DNA from: Sindora glabra
Taxonomy: Eukaryota > Streptophyta > Magnoliopsida > Fabales > Fabaceae
Length of the DNA: 64,000 nucleotides
Assembly: GCA_020226215.1 (NCBI GenBank)
Contig: CM035234.1
Coordinates: 71,627,135-71,691,134, forward strand
Direction of reading: 5' to 3'
Positions 26,024 to 38,180 of this stretch are shown here, one piece after another. The translations under genes were made by a program, and so were the position numbers. Every line of letters starts with the position of its first letter. Position 1 is the stretch's first letter. The notes under the pieces were generated by a model. That model saw nothing but the letters and a program-made list of their open reading frames with translations. It had not been told where the DNA came from and made no database searches.

Positions 26024-26715
26024 GAACTATCTATTGAATTATGTGAAGTTTAAAGGTCTAATTATGTTCTTTTTACCTTCTATCTAACTTAATTACACTA
26101 AAACCTTATTGAACCTAAATCCTATTCCTCTTAAGGTTACAAAAATGTAACTTTGTTAATTCTTAGAAGCGTAGAACCTATTTTTACAAAGTAATAAACT
26201 TTAAGAGTTACAGTAGTAAATTCTTGCAAGTTTAAATTCCACCTAATGTAAGACCACTAAAACTATGTATTTTTGGAAAACCATGAACATCAAAGTTATA
26301 GAGGTGGGTCTAAAGAAGCTTTGGCCTTTAGTTTCACATTAATTGGATCTTTATAGCTCTAGATATAGCCTAAGAACTAAAGCTAGCTTAGTTGGGACAA
26401 AAATAGGACTTCAATTTCTGAGCTAAATAAGACCCTCCAATAGTTTGAACTAGACTTTGGCCAAAATATAAAACTTGTAAATCTTTCTTTAAGCTTTGCA
26501 ACGGTTAAAGATTATCCTGATCCAATATCCAAAACTCAAGATATAGCTAAAAATTTAAAATAGTATAAAAATCTAGCATTAATTGAATAATTTCAACTCA
26601 ATATAAAACCAACCCCAAACTATAAAATAATGCCAATTCTATGAAATTAAGAAAATATAGCACACTAAGAGACATGTAATAGAATGAAATAATATAATAA
26701 ATATTTTTCACATTA
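25083..26715. mobile_element. Solo-LTR-like element, family R1, copy 2 (1,633 bp)
   Basis: It begins TGACATGCAC after gttgg (25078-25082) and ends CACATTA before attgg (26716-26720). The duplication differs by one G/A change and the last bases by C/T from the family end CATCA. Full-length alignment to R1-1 and R1-4. It interrupts the gamma LTR, whose text resumes at 26721. It contains a long AAT microsatellite. Confidence 0.8.
25959..26021. repeat. (AAT)n microsatellite, about 21 units
   Basis: Uninterrupted taa/aat repeat inside R1-2. The equivalent place in R1-4 holds a GAA microsatellite (40988-41034), in R1-1 a poly-A/gaaaag run (14357-14375), and in the R1 copy near 36228-36250 a short aagaag run. 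Confidence 0.95.
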
Positions 26716-27025
26716 ATTGGCTTAAAAGGTGGAATAATGTCCCTAGGGCATTTTTTAATACCTTTCCTTAAATCTCCTCCTTATTTACATACTTACTTAT
26801 TATAATTTTAAACCTTATACTTTTTATTTCTATTTAACTTTTCCTCTTTATTTGTCATTGAATACATATACCTATGCTTACTAAAATACCAAATTTTCTT
26901 TTATTTCATAACCCATACATAAAATTTCCTATTTACATGACCATATTGATTATTTTAGTTATTCCTTTTATGAAATAAAATTTTAAATTATTATTTTTTT
27001 AAGAGACTGTAATAATAACACCTAA

Positions 27026-27930
27026 GCCTATTAACAAACCTCTCCACCCTAACTTCCTCAACAAATACTAAATGTCTTGCATGCCAAGACAACTTGGAAA
27101 GTTGTGCATTATATTCATTTATGGAAAGTTTTCTTTACTTCAAGTTCCTAAACTCTTAAGCTCTAACTTACTTCACACTCAAGGTTAGGAAGAAGTTGAG
27201 AAATGTTTTTGAAAAGGCTATCCATGTCAATGATGCCATATTAAGGTTATGTTGTTTAATAGTGTTAGAAAACTAATGGTATGTTAAGTCATTTACTTGA
27301 TGGCCTACTAGTTCTATTAATAAAGGATAAGGGCATTCAAGTATTCTCCCATATTGTTTACTTTAAGCTAAGAATTGGTAAGGATTAACCAAAGAATCAG
27401 TCCCCAAATAATAAGGTGGCTTCAATTTCTGCAATCCATGAACCATACCTAATATCTTTCTCACTATTATAATAGTCTTAGTTGCATTGTTCACAATCCC
27501 TATTGGGATTTAGTTATTGTATAAGTTGAACCATAGCTTGCTATAAGAGGTTTAGGGTTTGCAAAAGATTATCAACCTATGGAAAAATAACTTAATCATT
27601 TCCACTCCTAATTAAGTTACTTCTATGATTTTGGGACTTAACTAAGGACTCTTCAAGTTTAAAGTCCTTATTGTGTTGATCATTAGATGATGTCATTTCT
27701 AATTTATAAGAGTATTAGGCACAACTATAGGCATAAAGAATTACTAAGAACTATCCACACCCTTTAATTATGGATAATGTAAAGTTGAGTAAAAATGTAT
27801 TAATTATATGTGATCCTAAGTGCACATGTATGATTGATATAATTTTAGTCATCACCCTTTAGCAATAAGTGGAATTAAGTTACTTAACTCATACTAGAGG
27901 ACATTGCCTTATAGGATAGTCCTAGACCAT
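27026..27930 (-). pseudogene. gag: gypsy gag N-terminal half and leader
   Basis: On the minus strand, LSINEYNAQLSKLSWHARHL followed by VRVERFVNRLR (about 27020-27130) matches the conserved gypsy capsid segment (…EY...F..L...A......E..R..RF..GL). A likely start is the ATG whose complement is at 27694-27696, giving a ~220 aa N-terminal part with several stops. The remaining ~235 bp to the primer site is leader. The frame is cut at the gamma insertion and continues at 20079. Confidence 0.75.
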
Positions 27931-27942
27931 GCCCTAATACTA
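27931..27942 (-). other. Primer-binding site of the gypsy element
   Basis: On the minus strand tagtattagggc matches the initiator Met-tRNA complement TGGTATCAGAGC at 9 of 12 positions, all three differences being transitions. It sits 4 bases from the LTR end at 27947, which supports both the orientation and the LTR boundary. Confidence 0.72.
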
Positions 27943-29460
27943 AATTTGTTATGACCTAACATAGTCATAACAAACACAAGGTTATTCATCTAATAATCTT
28001 ATCAATCTGTTTCTACATATTGGTAAACATGACATAAATTCTATTATTATTTTTCACACATTTATAAAAAAAAAAAAAAAACCTAAACTTACATTCATAT
28101 TCAAGAATTCTTTACACAATGAGTAGTTTATCAAAAGAATAGTTAAGTAACTTAAGAAGTCTAGATTTGGAGTATAAGTTATTATAACTATAAAAAATGT
28201 CTTTCAATATTTCTATCCTGATTAACAAAAGTAAACTAGCCCACTATTTTGCTTAAACCCACTCTTTCCCATATACAAGTATACTAATTTAGTTATTGTT
28301 GTCAATCTATTAAAAATTGCATATTAATTCATTACTACAGAATTACAATTCTACGATGGTTAATAGAAATTAGTCATAAGAAAAAGTGGCATGGATATTA
28401 ACATAATGGCATTTTTTATATTATTAGGATAATTAAAGTGATGTTTAAATTAAAATTCAATGTCTATAATTACATGACAAATTTCCATGTGAATTTAAAA
28501 TAACAGTTAAATGAAAAATCAATGTAGTTTTGTTATGGTCAAAATGTTTGAAAATAAAAGAGATGTTAAGACATTTGTCACATATACAACTGATATCTTA
28601 AATAAAGGTGAACCATTATATTTGAAATTTAAGAGAAATTTATAATGTCAATTTTTTCAACAATTGATATTGAAATTAATTGTTCAATGGCATTTTTAAA
28701 AATATCATCTTAACTTTATATATTTATTTCCTATCAATTTAATATCATTTATTAAAGATGTCAATTTTCTAATTAAAAATTGATGTGTAATTATTTTGTC
28801 TGCATAACTTGTATTTACTCCTCTATTTCTCATTATTTTTACTTTATGAAACCTATTTCCTTGATATTATCTCAACTATTGAAATTTCTCTAGTGAGCCC
28901 TAAACCATTATCACGTCTTTTGTGTACTTAGAGTTTTTCTTTATAGTTATTCATGTTAGCAATAGTTTTTTAAGTATGTTTTTCTCTCTTATTTTCATTA
29001 TATATTTACATATTAAATGATTAAATTTGGCTTTATCTAGTTAGGAAGTTTATGTATTTGTATAGTAATAATAAAAGAAACTTGTTTATTGCTAAGACTA
29101 TATATTATGTTTAATGATGCTTTTATTGCTTGGTTGCATTTAGGTTATACAGTTGTGGTTTGCTTTATTTGATGGTAATGTCCTCACCATTTTACTTGTT
29201 ACCTTTACCATTGTATGCTATTATGCTTTTTTAGGTCATTAGATTTATCATATATTTTAATGATTCTAGTTTGCTTTATAGCTTTGTAAAGTAATGGAAG
29301 AGTCTATAATGATTGATGTAAATTAGTTGCTTATTATGTAAGTTTGTCTTTTTCTATACAATTTAGTGTCACATTTATTTTGAGGGCCAATCTTATATAT
29401 GTTACTTTTTTTCATCATTTAGTAACGTCAATTAAAACTTTATTATATATATGATTAACA

Positions 29461-32330
29461 GAGACCCTTCTTAAGAGGTAGTTGCCCTTACCAAAAGGAA
29501 AACAAAGGGTCCTACTCCCTAAAAAGGCATTATTGCTGCACAAACCAAAGGTGAGAGATTACTTATTGAGTTCAATAAGAAATGGCATCTGGATAGAGAA
29601 AATGCCAACCAATTTGTTAGTTTTGTTAGAGTGATTGTGTGATAAAAAATATCAATAGTCATTCCTGATTGAAGGAGAGTACTTGAGGAATTGAAGGATA
29701 AAATTTAGAAGGAGATCTTGATATATATACTTGATTTGGATAGATTTGTGCTATATATATGGAAAATTAATTTGTGAGATACTTATATATATAATATAAT
29801 CTTTCATATGTATTTTTTTAACAAAAATCCTTTGATATTCCAAGTGATAGGATAATACACAACAAAGTACTGCAATAGCTGGTAACCTTATGGAAGGACT
29901 TCAAGTTAACTTTAAGGTAGGAATACATCAATCTTAAGATCATGGAAAAAAAATGACCTAATGCAGTGATAAAACTATCCTAACCAAGAATTATGGGAAA
30001 AGTTCCAAAAATAATGAGAAGATGAATATTTCAAGGTAAAATTTTTTCCTTCTACTATTTAGTCCATTTTAATGTCTTGTTTGTATATTATTTACACTTA
30101 TGAACTAATATGTCCTCTAGTCACCAGGCATTAAGTAAGTTTAACTAAGAAAAGTAAAAGAAGAATATATATCCACGTGGGCTCTCTTAGGGAGGCTACA
30201 ATAAGGTAGAAAAGAACTTGTTCACTAAGAGGCATGTTAAAAATGAGAAGGGTGAGGACATCAATAAGACATTTTCCCTTTCTTGCATGAAGTTATAGAA
30301 GAAAGGGAGAGTAAGCAAGTAAGGGTACTACGCAACCCTAGAAACTCAAGTCATTGTGGAAAAGATTATAAATATTAAGATTCATATCAAAATATTTTAT
30401 TTGATTTTAAAGCTTCTATTTCAACTAATTTATTTCTAGCTATCTATTCTTTGTTAATTGCCATGAGATGCTTTCATATATCAAGCTTTCCAGAATAAGT
30501 TTCAATTAGTTAGGAAGCATAACATCCTAATTGCAACTTTGAAGACTAAAAAGCATCCTAGTTGTGTTCAGACTATTGGAAGTGGTGTTAGCCATAGGAA
30601 AGTCATCAACTACAAGAGGTGTCATCTTGTAGGATAATTGAAGGTCAATTTGGTGTAAATGGAAGTGAAAGTCACCGATGAAGTGACATGGAAACTTAGT
30701 ACAAAAATGGAAAAAAAGCTACAACAAGTGGTCAAGCAACATTTGTAGATGTAATAGTAATTTCAATAATAGTTGCTATAGTTGGGTGGTGGGCTTCACA
30801 TCTTATAAGAATATAATCAGTATACCATAGCCCTAAGTTTCACAACATCTATCTAATTGATCTTAAAACTTATTACTCATGTGGATAAAGTGGCTTCTAT
30901 AACCAAGGCCTTACCATTTAAGTAAACTTTTGATAAGTGAGGTGTGCTAACCTTTTCTGGCACAGGGAAAAAGAAATGCCAAAGGTCATTTCCAAGGTAA
31001 ATATCCTACTTAACACTAAAATTTTTTCATATATATATATATATATGAATTAAGTTTCCCATAGTAAGAGTTCACATTGCACTGCATAAAGTCCAGTGTG
31101 CTCTCATGGTGGTAGGGTCACCTTAATGAAAAGTTATGAATAAATGGATTTTGGTAAGCTATTAACCACACTATTGACCTTTACTTGACAATTAAGTCAA
31201 GGTGGTGGTCAACAAGTCGTTGGTTAGCAAGCTTAAGGTGCAAATGTTAAATGATATAGTCAAAATAATGGATGAAACCCATAAAAACTTTATTGCATGG
31301 CTAATGGCATCAATTCAAAACATAGTAAAGGTATTAACATATTTGCCCATTAATAAAGTTTTCATATATTTTTTTAAAGTTATTTTAGTTTTGTTGCATA
31401 ACATTTCTAACCATTATTATTTGTATAGCACTTCTAACCATCCTAATGTTGCTCAAAAAGAGCTACAAGGACACTTTAATAAGTTATAGGCCAAAAACTC
31501 CTAGGTTATTCTCTCAATTGGGTTACATGTGGTAGGATTGGAAATTTTGATTTTTATTAATAAGGTTCTAATCAAGTAGCTACTGAAGTTTTAAAAGCTT
31601 AATATAACTTGCATCTAGCTCTAAATTAAGTAAGTTTATGTTTTTTAAACTAAAGATAAATTAATTAAATAACTATCTAAATATAAAGTTATCTTACAAC
31701 AATCTTTTTGCAAGCATTGCTTTAACATGTCACCATTAAGGAATGTTACATATGGATTCTTAAATCCATATCAACTTGGTATATAATTCATACTAAAAGA
31801 GGACGAAAGTAGGATTACATTGTCAAAGCTTTACTATGTTGGCTAAGAAAAAACTCCTACTTTATGTTACACAACAAAAGGTAAGTCTTACTTATGCTTT
31901 AGTTATGATATTTATTTCTTAAGTAGATTTTGATAGTTACATTGTATTATAATTGCCCTTGGATGCTTGTTTTAGTAATGCTAATGAGTAGCTTTATCTA
32001 ATAAATGAATCCCTTATTAAAAAAAGTGTGATCCAGTTTGAAAATTTTTTTAGAAAAAGCTCTAAGTACAACTTCCAAGAAAGTATTAAAATTAGGTTTA
32101 GAAAAATCTTTTAAATAGAAAAAAGTATAGGTATGTTATTAATAGTAAAATTATATCATGTTTTACTAGTCAGATTATGCATCAATGGAATCAAACTAAC
32201 TTCTTATCTTATTCTAGTGACCAAAACAACCCAAAAAATATAGAATATGGTTACTATGTCATGTGCTACATGTTTGAATTATTATCTACTCATAAACTAT
32301 CTACTAAGGTAATCACTTGCTCATTTACAG
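29461..32330 (+). pseudogene. En/Spm transposon protein remnant (Transposase_24 plus C48-like domain)
   Basis: Three conserved zones of the plant Ptta/En/Spm-type protein are readable with stops. About 29510-29640: KGERLLIEFNKKWH…NANQFVSFVRV. About 29890-30060: TLWKDFKLTLR.EYINLK. About 30180-30260 and 30540-30620: GGYNKVEKNLFTKRHVK and TKKHPSCVQTIGSGVSH. Another zone at 31202-31325 (NDIVKIMDETHKNFIAWLMA) corresponds to the TVGEAIGSFIAWP-like segment, the only long open stretch. A C-terminal piece at 32222-32290 reads NNPKNIEYGYYVMCYM, matching the Ulp1/C48 peptidase box in which the catalytic Cys should precede GYYVM; here it is Tyr. Introns probably explain some gaps. No TNP2-type DDE transposase was seen, so its role in mobility is inferred only. 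Confidence 0.78.
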
Positions 32331-33073
32331 CTCTTCATATGCTAGATTAATTAATTAAATTAGTCTTGATGATAACATATTAATTGTGTAAAATTTTGTA
32401 GCACTTCAAAAGGAAGCCTTAGCCATACACTAAAAAATAACTTAATAAGGTTAGAGAACTTTAAACAAGATATTTCCTTAAGATCGAAGCTAAACTACAA
32501 TGAATGGCTTTAGGTGTGCTCAAATATTACTAATGTTTGTAATTAGTTAAGTTGTTATAAATTAATGGTTGATAGTTAGCTTATTGTAAATGAGATGTTG
32601 TAACTTGTATTTTGATGATAAAAGAGAGTTAAGATACATTGTATAAAGGCTATTACAATTAGATATGCTATTGTTAATTTCTATCCCAATTTTCTATTAT
32701 TATTTAATGTTTGTATATGCGTTAATTGGTTGTATCTTATATGTTAATTGGATTTATGCATTTTAAATAATAAAATTTGGTGCACAAAAAGTCATCAATT
32801 TTCTACTTAAAATCGAGAAAATCGATGTCTTTTAGTTTACAATGTTATAGGACGATGTCATTGTACTTTACACATTATTATTTTCTTTCTTTTACAAATA
32901 ACTGACATCTAAATCAAAGACACTAGTGTGAGTTAAAAACAAAAATAGTGGAGTAATGTCCGTATTTGAAAATTTCATCTTAAGTTTCCTTTAATCTTAA
33001 ATTGATTCTCTCTCCATGAGGTTTGCTCTCTTTCCAACCTAAAAATGATTCTCTATGATTTTGCATTTTTATT
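32331..33073. other. CACTA-2 interior, non-coding
   Basis: AT-rich sequence after the C48-like remnant. From about 32770 it has subterminal-type words (gtcatcaattttct, aaatcgatgtctttt, cgatgtcattgta) and then the block gattctctctcca.gaggtttgctctctttcc that recurs at 23490 and 57580. Confidence 0.6.
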
Positions 33074-36000
33074 TCATAGCTATCAAAACTAATTAATATT
33101 AAAAATTACTAATTGATATAAATAATTTGCAATATAAAATAGCAACTAGGTCAAACCATAGTGATCCAAGGAATTTAGAGCTTTTTGGTGGATTAATCAC
33201 ATATAACGACATATTTTACAATTCCAATTAATTTGTTAATCTAGAATTATCTTAAACCCTCGTAATAATTCATGAATTCAATGCTTGATCAACATATAGG
33301 ATTTAATCAAATTAGATTAACAAAATTAAGCAACTACTATAATCTATAAAGTTATATCTAAATTAATTTGAAAATAGAATTTAGATAAAATGAGAATTAA
33401 ATCAAAAACCTTTGTTTTAATTATTCAACCCTCTATTCCCATGTGAAGAATAATGATTATTAACCATAATCTAACATAAAAATAGATAGATAAAAAAAAT
33501 CACAAGATTCAATATAAATTGTATCAAATTACTATCTAACTCATACAATTCCAAATAATTAAAACAAAGAATAAGGGCAAAAAAAGGAAAAATAATAAGC
33601 AAAAGTCAATATTACGGATTAAGATTTCATAATCCTAACATAAATGATCCTCGAATTTCTTAAATCAATTAAAAAACAAGCTTTTATAATTGAAAAAGAA
33701 GAAACTTGAAGAAAAGAAAAAAGACGTGTAAAGTTGTGTAAAATTGTTGTTTTCTTGCCTTTGGAGGTATAAACCGTATATTCAATTTTCCTTACTTATA
33801 AAACCTAATAGACCAAAATAATATACCTCCAAAGGTTACAAAGAATAGGACCTTGTGACATGCATAATATTTTTTACTTGTTTTCTTATACACTTAGATC
33901 TCTTAAGCGGTGATTGTGCCTATTTTAATGGATTTAGGCTTATTTTGGAATAAATTATAAGTCTTGGATTAAATTAAAAGTAATGACTAATTATAGAAAT
34001 TTGATGTTGTTTTAAGTTTTTAGCCATAACTTAAGCTTTGAACCTTAATTTGGGTTAATATTTATATGAATAAAAAGCTAAAAGAATTATGTACAACTTT
34101 CATATTTTGTAGAAGAACCAATTCGAACACTTGGTAGGTTAAATTTGCTCTTGAAACTGATTTGGTGATGTTATCTCTATACAGTGGACTTGAACTTTTT
34201 TCTCATTGCTTGGCCTATAAATTGGGTTCTAGAAGCCCAAATTACAAAAAAAATGGTTTTTAGAGATAAAGTGATGTCATTTTGAAGGTAGAAAATTAGC
34301 CCTAACTAGACTGACATGAATTAGATAACTTTGCACCTATTCTGGTGTTTAGGCCATAATCTAGCCTATAGACCTCCAAATTATGAAAACTCTAGTACAT
34401 TAGTTAGCTAGGAGTCATCCTTAATTATTTATAACCTAGTTGAGAAAAATTAAAAGGTATATATTGGGCAAAAATGTAGCCAACCAAAGGCAATTCAGTA
34501 ATCAGTAAAATAAAGATTTTTATCTCTTAGTATTTTAAGCTTTCAAGTCATAAGTGGCTAAATTCTCTTCTTCGAGTTTAAAGAAGTTAGTATACTCTTT
34601 CTAATTGATTTTAAGACCTTATTCTTCATAATTTATGTTTAATTAATTATCTCTATTCATCTCCCTTTTATTGATGATTGTATAAATGGTTTTCTTCTTC
34701 AAAGAATCCATTAGTTAATTATCTATATGATTATTCTTGAAGTGGTTAATTAGGTTATTTTTGTAATTGTAAATTGATTCAGTTAGTTGCTATTTGGTAG
34801 ATGAATTAAAGAGTAGGTTTTGTAGTTTGCATGGTTACAAGGTTATTCAGTTTATTTTGATTGAATTTCTTTTATCCTTACTTTATTTGAATTTCAATCA
34901 ATTGGGTCTTAATAAGAATTAAGTTTAATTAATTAGTTTCAATTTATTAATTCTAATCATATTAAAAAATGAATTTGAGAATAATTACAAGTTTCCAAAG
35001 TTATTTTCTTCAATTGAAAAGTTAATTAAGTATTGCATGTGTTTTATGGTCAATGATAAATCAAAAGATTGATGTATAATCCTTTGAACTAGAATTTGTC
35101 TTACTTTGGGTAAACTTTACTTTTATTTTCTATTTTCAGTTTATAAGATTATTATTTATTTCTCTTTAATTTTATTTTTTTGGATTAAAAAATCCCCTTT
35201 GCTTTATAACCATGTATGAAGTAAATAGAACCTTGATCTTTGTAGGATTAACCCAATTCACCCTTACTATAGTTTTGTGATTTCAATTTAATTTTGGTGT
35301 GTTGCAACATATTGATTGCAATGCCACTATGTACCAAAATTAAATTAAAAACTAGTTTATTACAAAATAAAATAATAAAGTGGCATAATTGGTCATACCC
35401 CTAGTGATCCCTTATTATTATCTTTTAGTATGAATTACTAACAATATATAAAAAAATGTATAATAGAATGTAAAATAAATATAAAAATAGAATGCAACAG
35501 ATGCAAATAGAATGGATGCACTATGTTAACAAATTATGTAGAATACTAATACTATATGTAAAATAATGTAGTAATAGAATGTAGAACATAGAATGAGAGT
35601 TTTGTGAATTTAAACTAAATTAAATATATTAAACAATGTAAAAACACAAAGCAAATAGCAAGGAGGAAAATTAATGTATTAAAATAGCTAATTTAAAGAA
35701 TTGAAAGCTTTAGTTTGGATTAATAATTGATTAATTAGGATTTAGCTTTTCTAATTAATACTTCAACCTTGAATTACTCAAAATCCCTACAATAATTCAT
35801 GATCCTATGCTAGATAATCATCTAGGATTTGATTAATTAAGATTAGTTGAATTAAGTAATTACTATAATCTCTAAGCTAGATTGAAATTAATTTAATAAT
35901 AAAATCCAATTGAATTGAGAAATTAAATTAGAAATCTCTAAATCAATCCCTCAACCTTTTGCTCATATATGTAAAATCATGATTTATTAACCATAATTTG

Positions 36001-37497
36001 ATATCAAAATAGCAAAGGATTAGAAATCATAAGGATGAACATCAATTATATCAAATCAACAACTAATACAAGTAATTTCAAAAAATTAGTACAAGTAAAT
36101 AAGGAAAGAAGAGAATTAATTAAAGAAAGCTAACATTACAAATCCTAGTCTTATAATCTAGTGGAGGAAAGCCTCAAACTTCTTGAATGAATCACATATT
36201 TAAGCTTCTATTGATGAAAAATAAAAGAGAAACAAGAAGAAGAGAAAAGCTATACTACTAAATCTATCTAAAAGTCCTTAGAGCCTAATAAGTTTTTCCT
36301 ATTTATTTGACCTAATTAACCTAAAACCATACTAGACTTGGATTTTATGTTCTTAGGATTACAATAATAGGATCTTCTAAATTTTTAGAAGTCTGGACTT
36401 ATTTTTAATAAGACAATTAACTTTAATAATTACATTGGTGAATTCCCATAGGTTTAATTTCTAACTAGCCTAAGACCACTAAAACAAGGTAATTTGGTAA
36501 TCCATAAACATAAAAAGTGTAGGCCTATGTCTTATGGAAATTTAATCGCTAGTTTCAAGTTAGTTAAACCTCTATAGCTCCAAATATGACCTAAATACAG
36601 AGGCAAGCTCAATTAGGACAAAGATATGACTTTAACTTCTTAGTCACATATAACTTCTAAAACATCTAAATTGTGCTTAAGTAAAAACATAAAAGTTATA
36701 CATCTCTCCTCAAGCTTTCCAATCATGCAAAGATCACCTCAATCTTACAATTGAAGTTCAAGATATAGCTAAAAAATAGAAATAGTATCAAAATCCAGCA
36801 TTAACCGAATAAATTCAGAATATTATAAAATTAATCCAAAATTATAAAATAAGGCTAATTCTATAAAATTAAGCATGTGTAACTCACTAAGAGATATAAA
36901 ATAATAAATATTTTTTTTATTACATACATCACCTTATTAATTTTAAAAGTCGAGAATCTAATTTACAAAATAATATACTACAAGAATTATTACAACAAAA
37001 ACTCATAAGTCTATCTTTTAGCCATTGTTTAACCCCCAAAACTACATAATTTTACTAAATCACAAACATAAAAGTTATAGGGTTAAATTTTAGAAAATTT
37101 TAAGCACTATTTTTGCCTTAATTAGACCTTTAGAATTTTAGATATGGCTAAAAAATCAAGATTAGTTTAGTTTGGATAAAAATAGAGCATTAATTTCACA
37201 GCTAATTTCAACCTTCCAAATATTTGAATTGGGCTTTAGTAAAAACATGAAAGTTGTAAATCTTCTTCTAATGTTCCCAGCAATATAAAGATTACCCAAA
37301 TCTAATATTTAAAACTCAAGTTATAGCCAAAAAAATTGAAATAGTGTAAAAAATCTATTATTAATTGAACAATTTCAAAACATTAGAAAACTAACACCCA
37401 AACACATAATAAGGTTAATTCCATAAAAGTAAGCATATGTAACATAATAAAAGGCATAAAATAAGAGAAAATAATATAGAAAATATCTTGCACATCA
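33074..37497. mobile_element. Solo-LTR-like element, family R1, copy A, interrupted
   Basis: Pieces 33074-33855 and 36937-37497 align to R1-1 with about 260 bp deleted after the agtgatcc block near 33170. The right end CACATCA is followed by ttgct (37498-37502); the left flank reads ttatt (33069-33073), two transitions away. It breaks a CACTA sequence that reads through in the paralogues (…ttttgct|cactaattatttt). A 3.1 kb insert sits at 33856-36931. Confidence 0.72.
33856..36931. mobile_element. Composite insert inside R1-A: unknown LTR-like block R4 plus an R1 copy
   Basis: It begins TGACATGCAT and ends ACATACATCA, with ccttg (33851-33855) and cctta (36932-36936) outside. The right part (about 35309-36931) is an R1 copy in the same orientation as R1-1. 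The left part (33856-about 35308) is a different AT-rich block ending ttttggtgtgttgca. It carries ggattaacccaattcacccttac near 35250, wording common in gypsy LTR ends, and runs in the opposite sense. The two meet around accaaaatt/aattttggt inverted words (35292-35345). Which part inserted first could not be resolved. Confidence 0.55.
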
Positions 37498-38180
37498 TTG
37501 CTCACCAATTTTTTTTTTGCAAGAATTAATCTCTGTTAGCCTATTTTTTAATATATAGGGTTGTGCGTTCATTAGAAAAATAGAGAATTTAAAGGTAATG
37601 ATTTATTTTGTATTTGTTTTTGTTATTTCAATTTACTTTTTTAATTTCATAATCTACCATATTTTATTACCCTTTATTGTGATATAGCATTCATCAATTT
37701 GTATAAGAATTTTGATTTCATTCATCTTTTTTAACTTTTAATTGTACGATCTACCATTAGTTTATATGAAATGTGTACCATCATATTTGCAAAATCTAAT
37801 TAATTCTCATGGCATTTACAATGATTATATTCAACTGTGCTTTTTTAAGGAGTGTTAACCTTACAAGTTTAGCTATAAGTATCAAGATAGTGTTTAGTCG
37901 TCACTTATCTATGATTGGAGTACTTGGTATAACTTTTTACAATTTTCAAAATTTTGTTACAAGATTTATTATTTAAATTTTCTATCATTAGGATTTTATT
38001 GTTTCATATAAGATATAACATTAGGTTTTTGATATCATAATCGATGTCATTGTAATATTTTATGACTACTTTGAAACTAACCTGAAATATTATTTACAAT
38101 GGCACTCAATTACACATGGGTAGTGTTCTGACATGTAATCACTTAAACACCCAATGTGTATAAACTATTCTATAGTAGTA
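37498..38180 (+). other. Right-terminal part of CACTA-2
   Basis: Aligns with the ends of CACTA-3 (about 23570-24499) and CACTA-4 (about 57640-58570), including the acatgtaatc…aaacacc…taaactattctatagtagt terminus. There are subterminal words atcgatgtcattgtaa (38040) and ggcactcaattacac (38100). No coding signal. Confidence 0.75.

Larger units (their letters stand above)
20085..27020 (-). mobile_element. gypsy-type solo LTR 'gamma', interrupted by CACTA-3 and R1-2
   Basis: The bases cctaa occur at 20080-20084 and 27021-27025, and the right end reads aataaca. Pieces 20085-20412, 24500-25082 and 26716-27020 sum to about 1.2 kb. They align with the right half of the host element's own LTR (caaacatgaaataagg near 20230 against 11410; attcatgtatgaatat at 24511 against 11584; aaatctcctcc…acatacttac at 26773 against 12209). 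The LTR is therefore from a related but shorter family, inserted into gag of the older gypsy element. The left end is uncertain by a base or more (aTGG rather than TG). Confidence 0.68.
28330..38180 (+). mobile_element. CACTA-2, decayed En/Spm-type transposon (9.85 kb, 5.4 kb net)
   Basis: The left end is CATTACTACAGAATTAC and the right end ctattctatagtagta, inverted copies of each other with C/T and G/A changes at the CACTA/TAGTG tips. The 3-bp duplication att is perfect (28327-28329, 38181-38183). Subterminal repeats (atgtcaatttt, aattgatattgaa, aaaattgatgtgt) fill about 28440-28800. A transposon-gene remnant lies at 29461-32330. R1-A (33074-37497) is nested inside. The right-hand kilobase is shared with CACTA-3 and CACTA-4. 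Confidence 0.87.

Noticed and set aside
31202..31489. 95-codon ORF as an independent small gene
   Set aside because: Its first 40 codons match a zone of the En/Spm-type protein and the rest runs into AT-rich intron-like text. It is part of the CACTA-2 pseudogene.
33856..36931. Foldback element with long inverted arms
   Set aside because: The two halves are not complementary to each other beyond a short accaaaatt/aattttggt stretch, so they are two different LTR-like blocks and not inverted arms.
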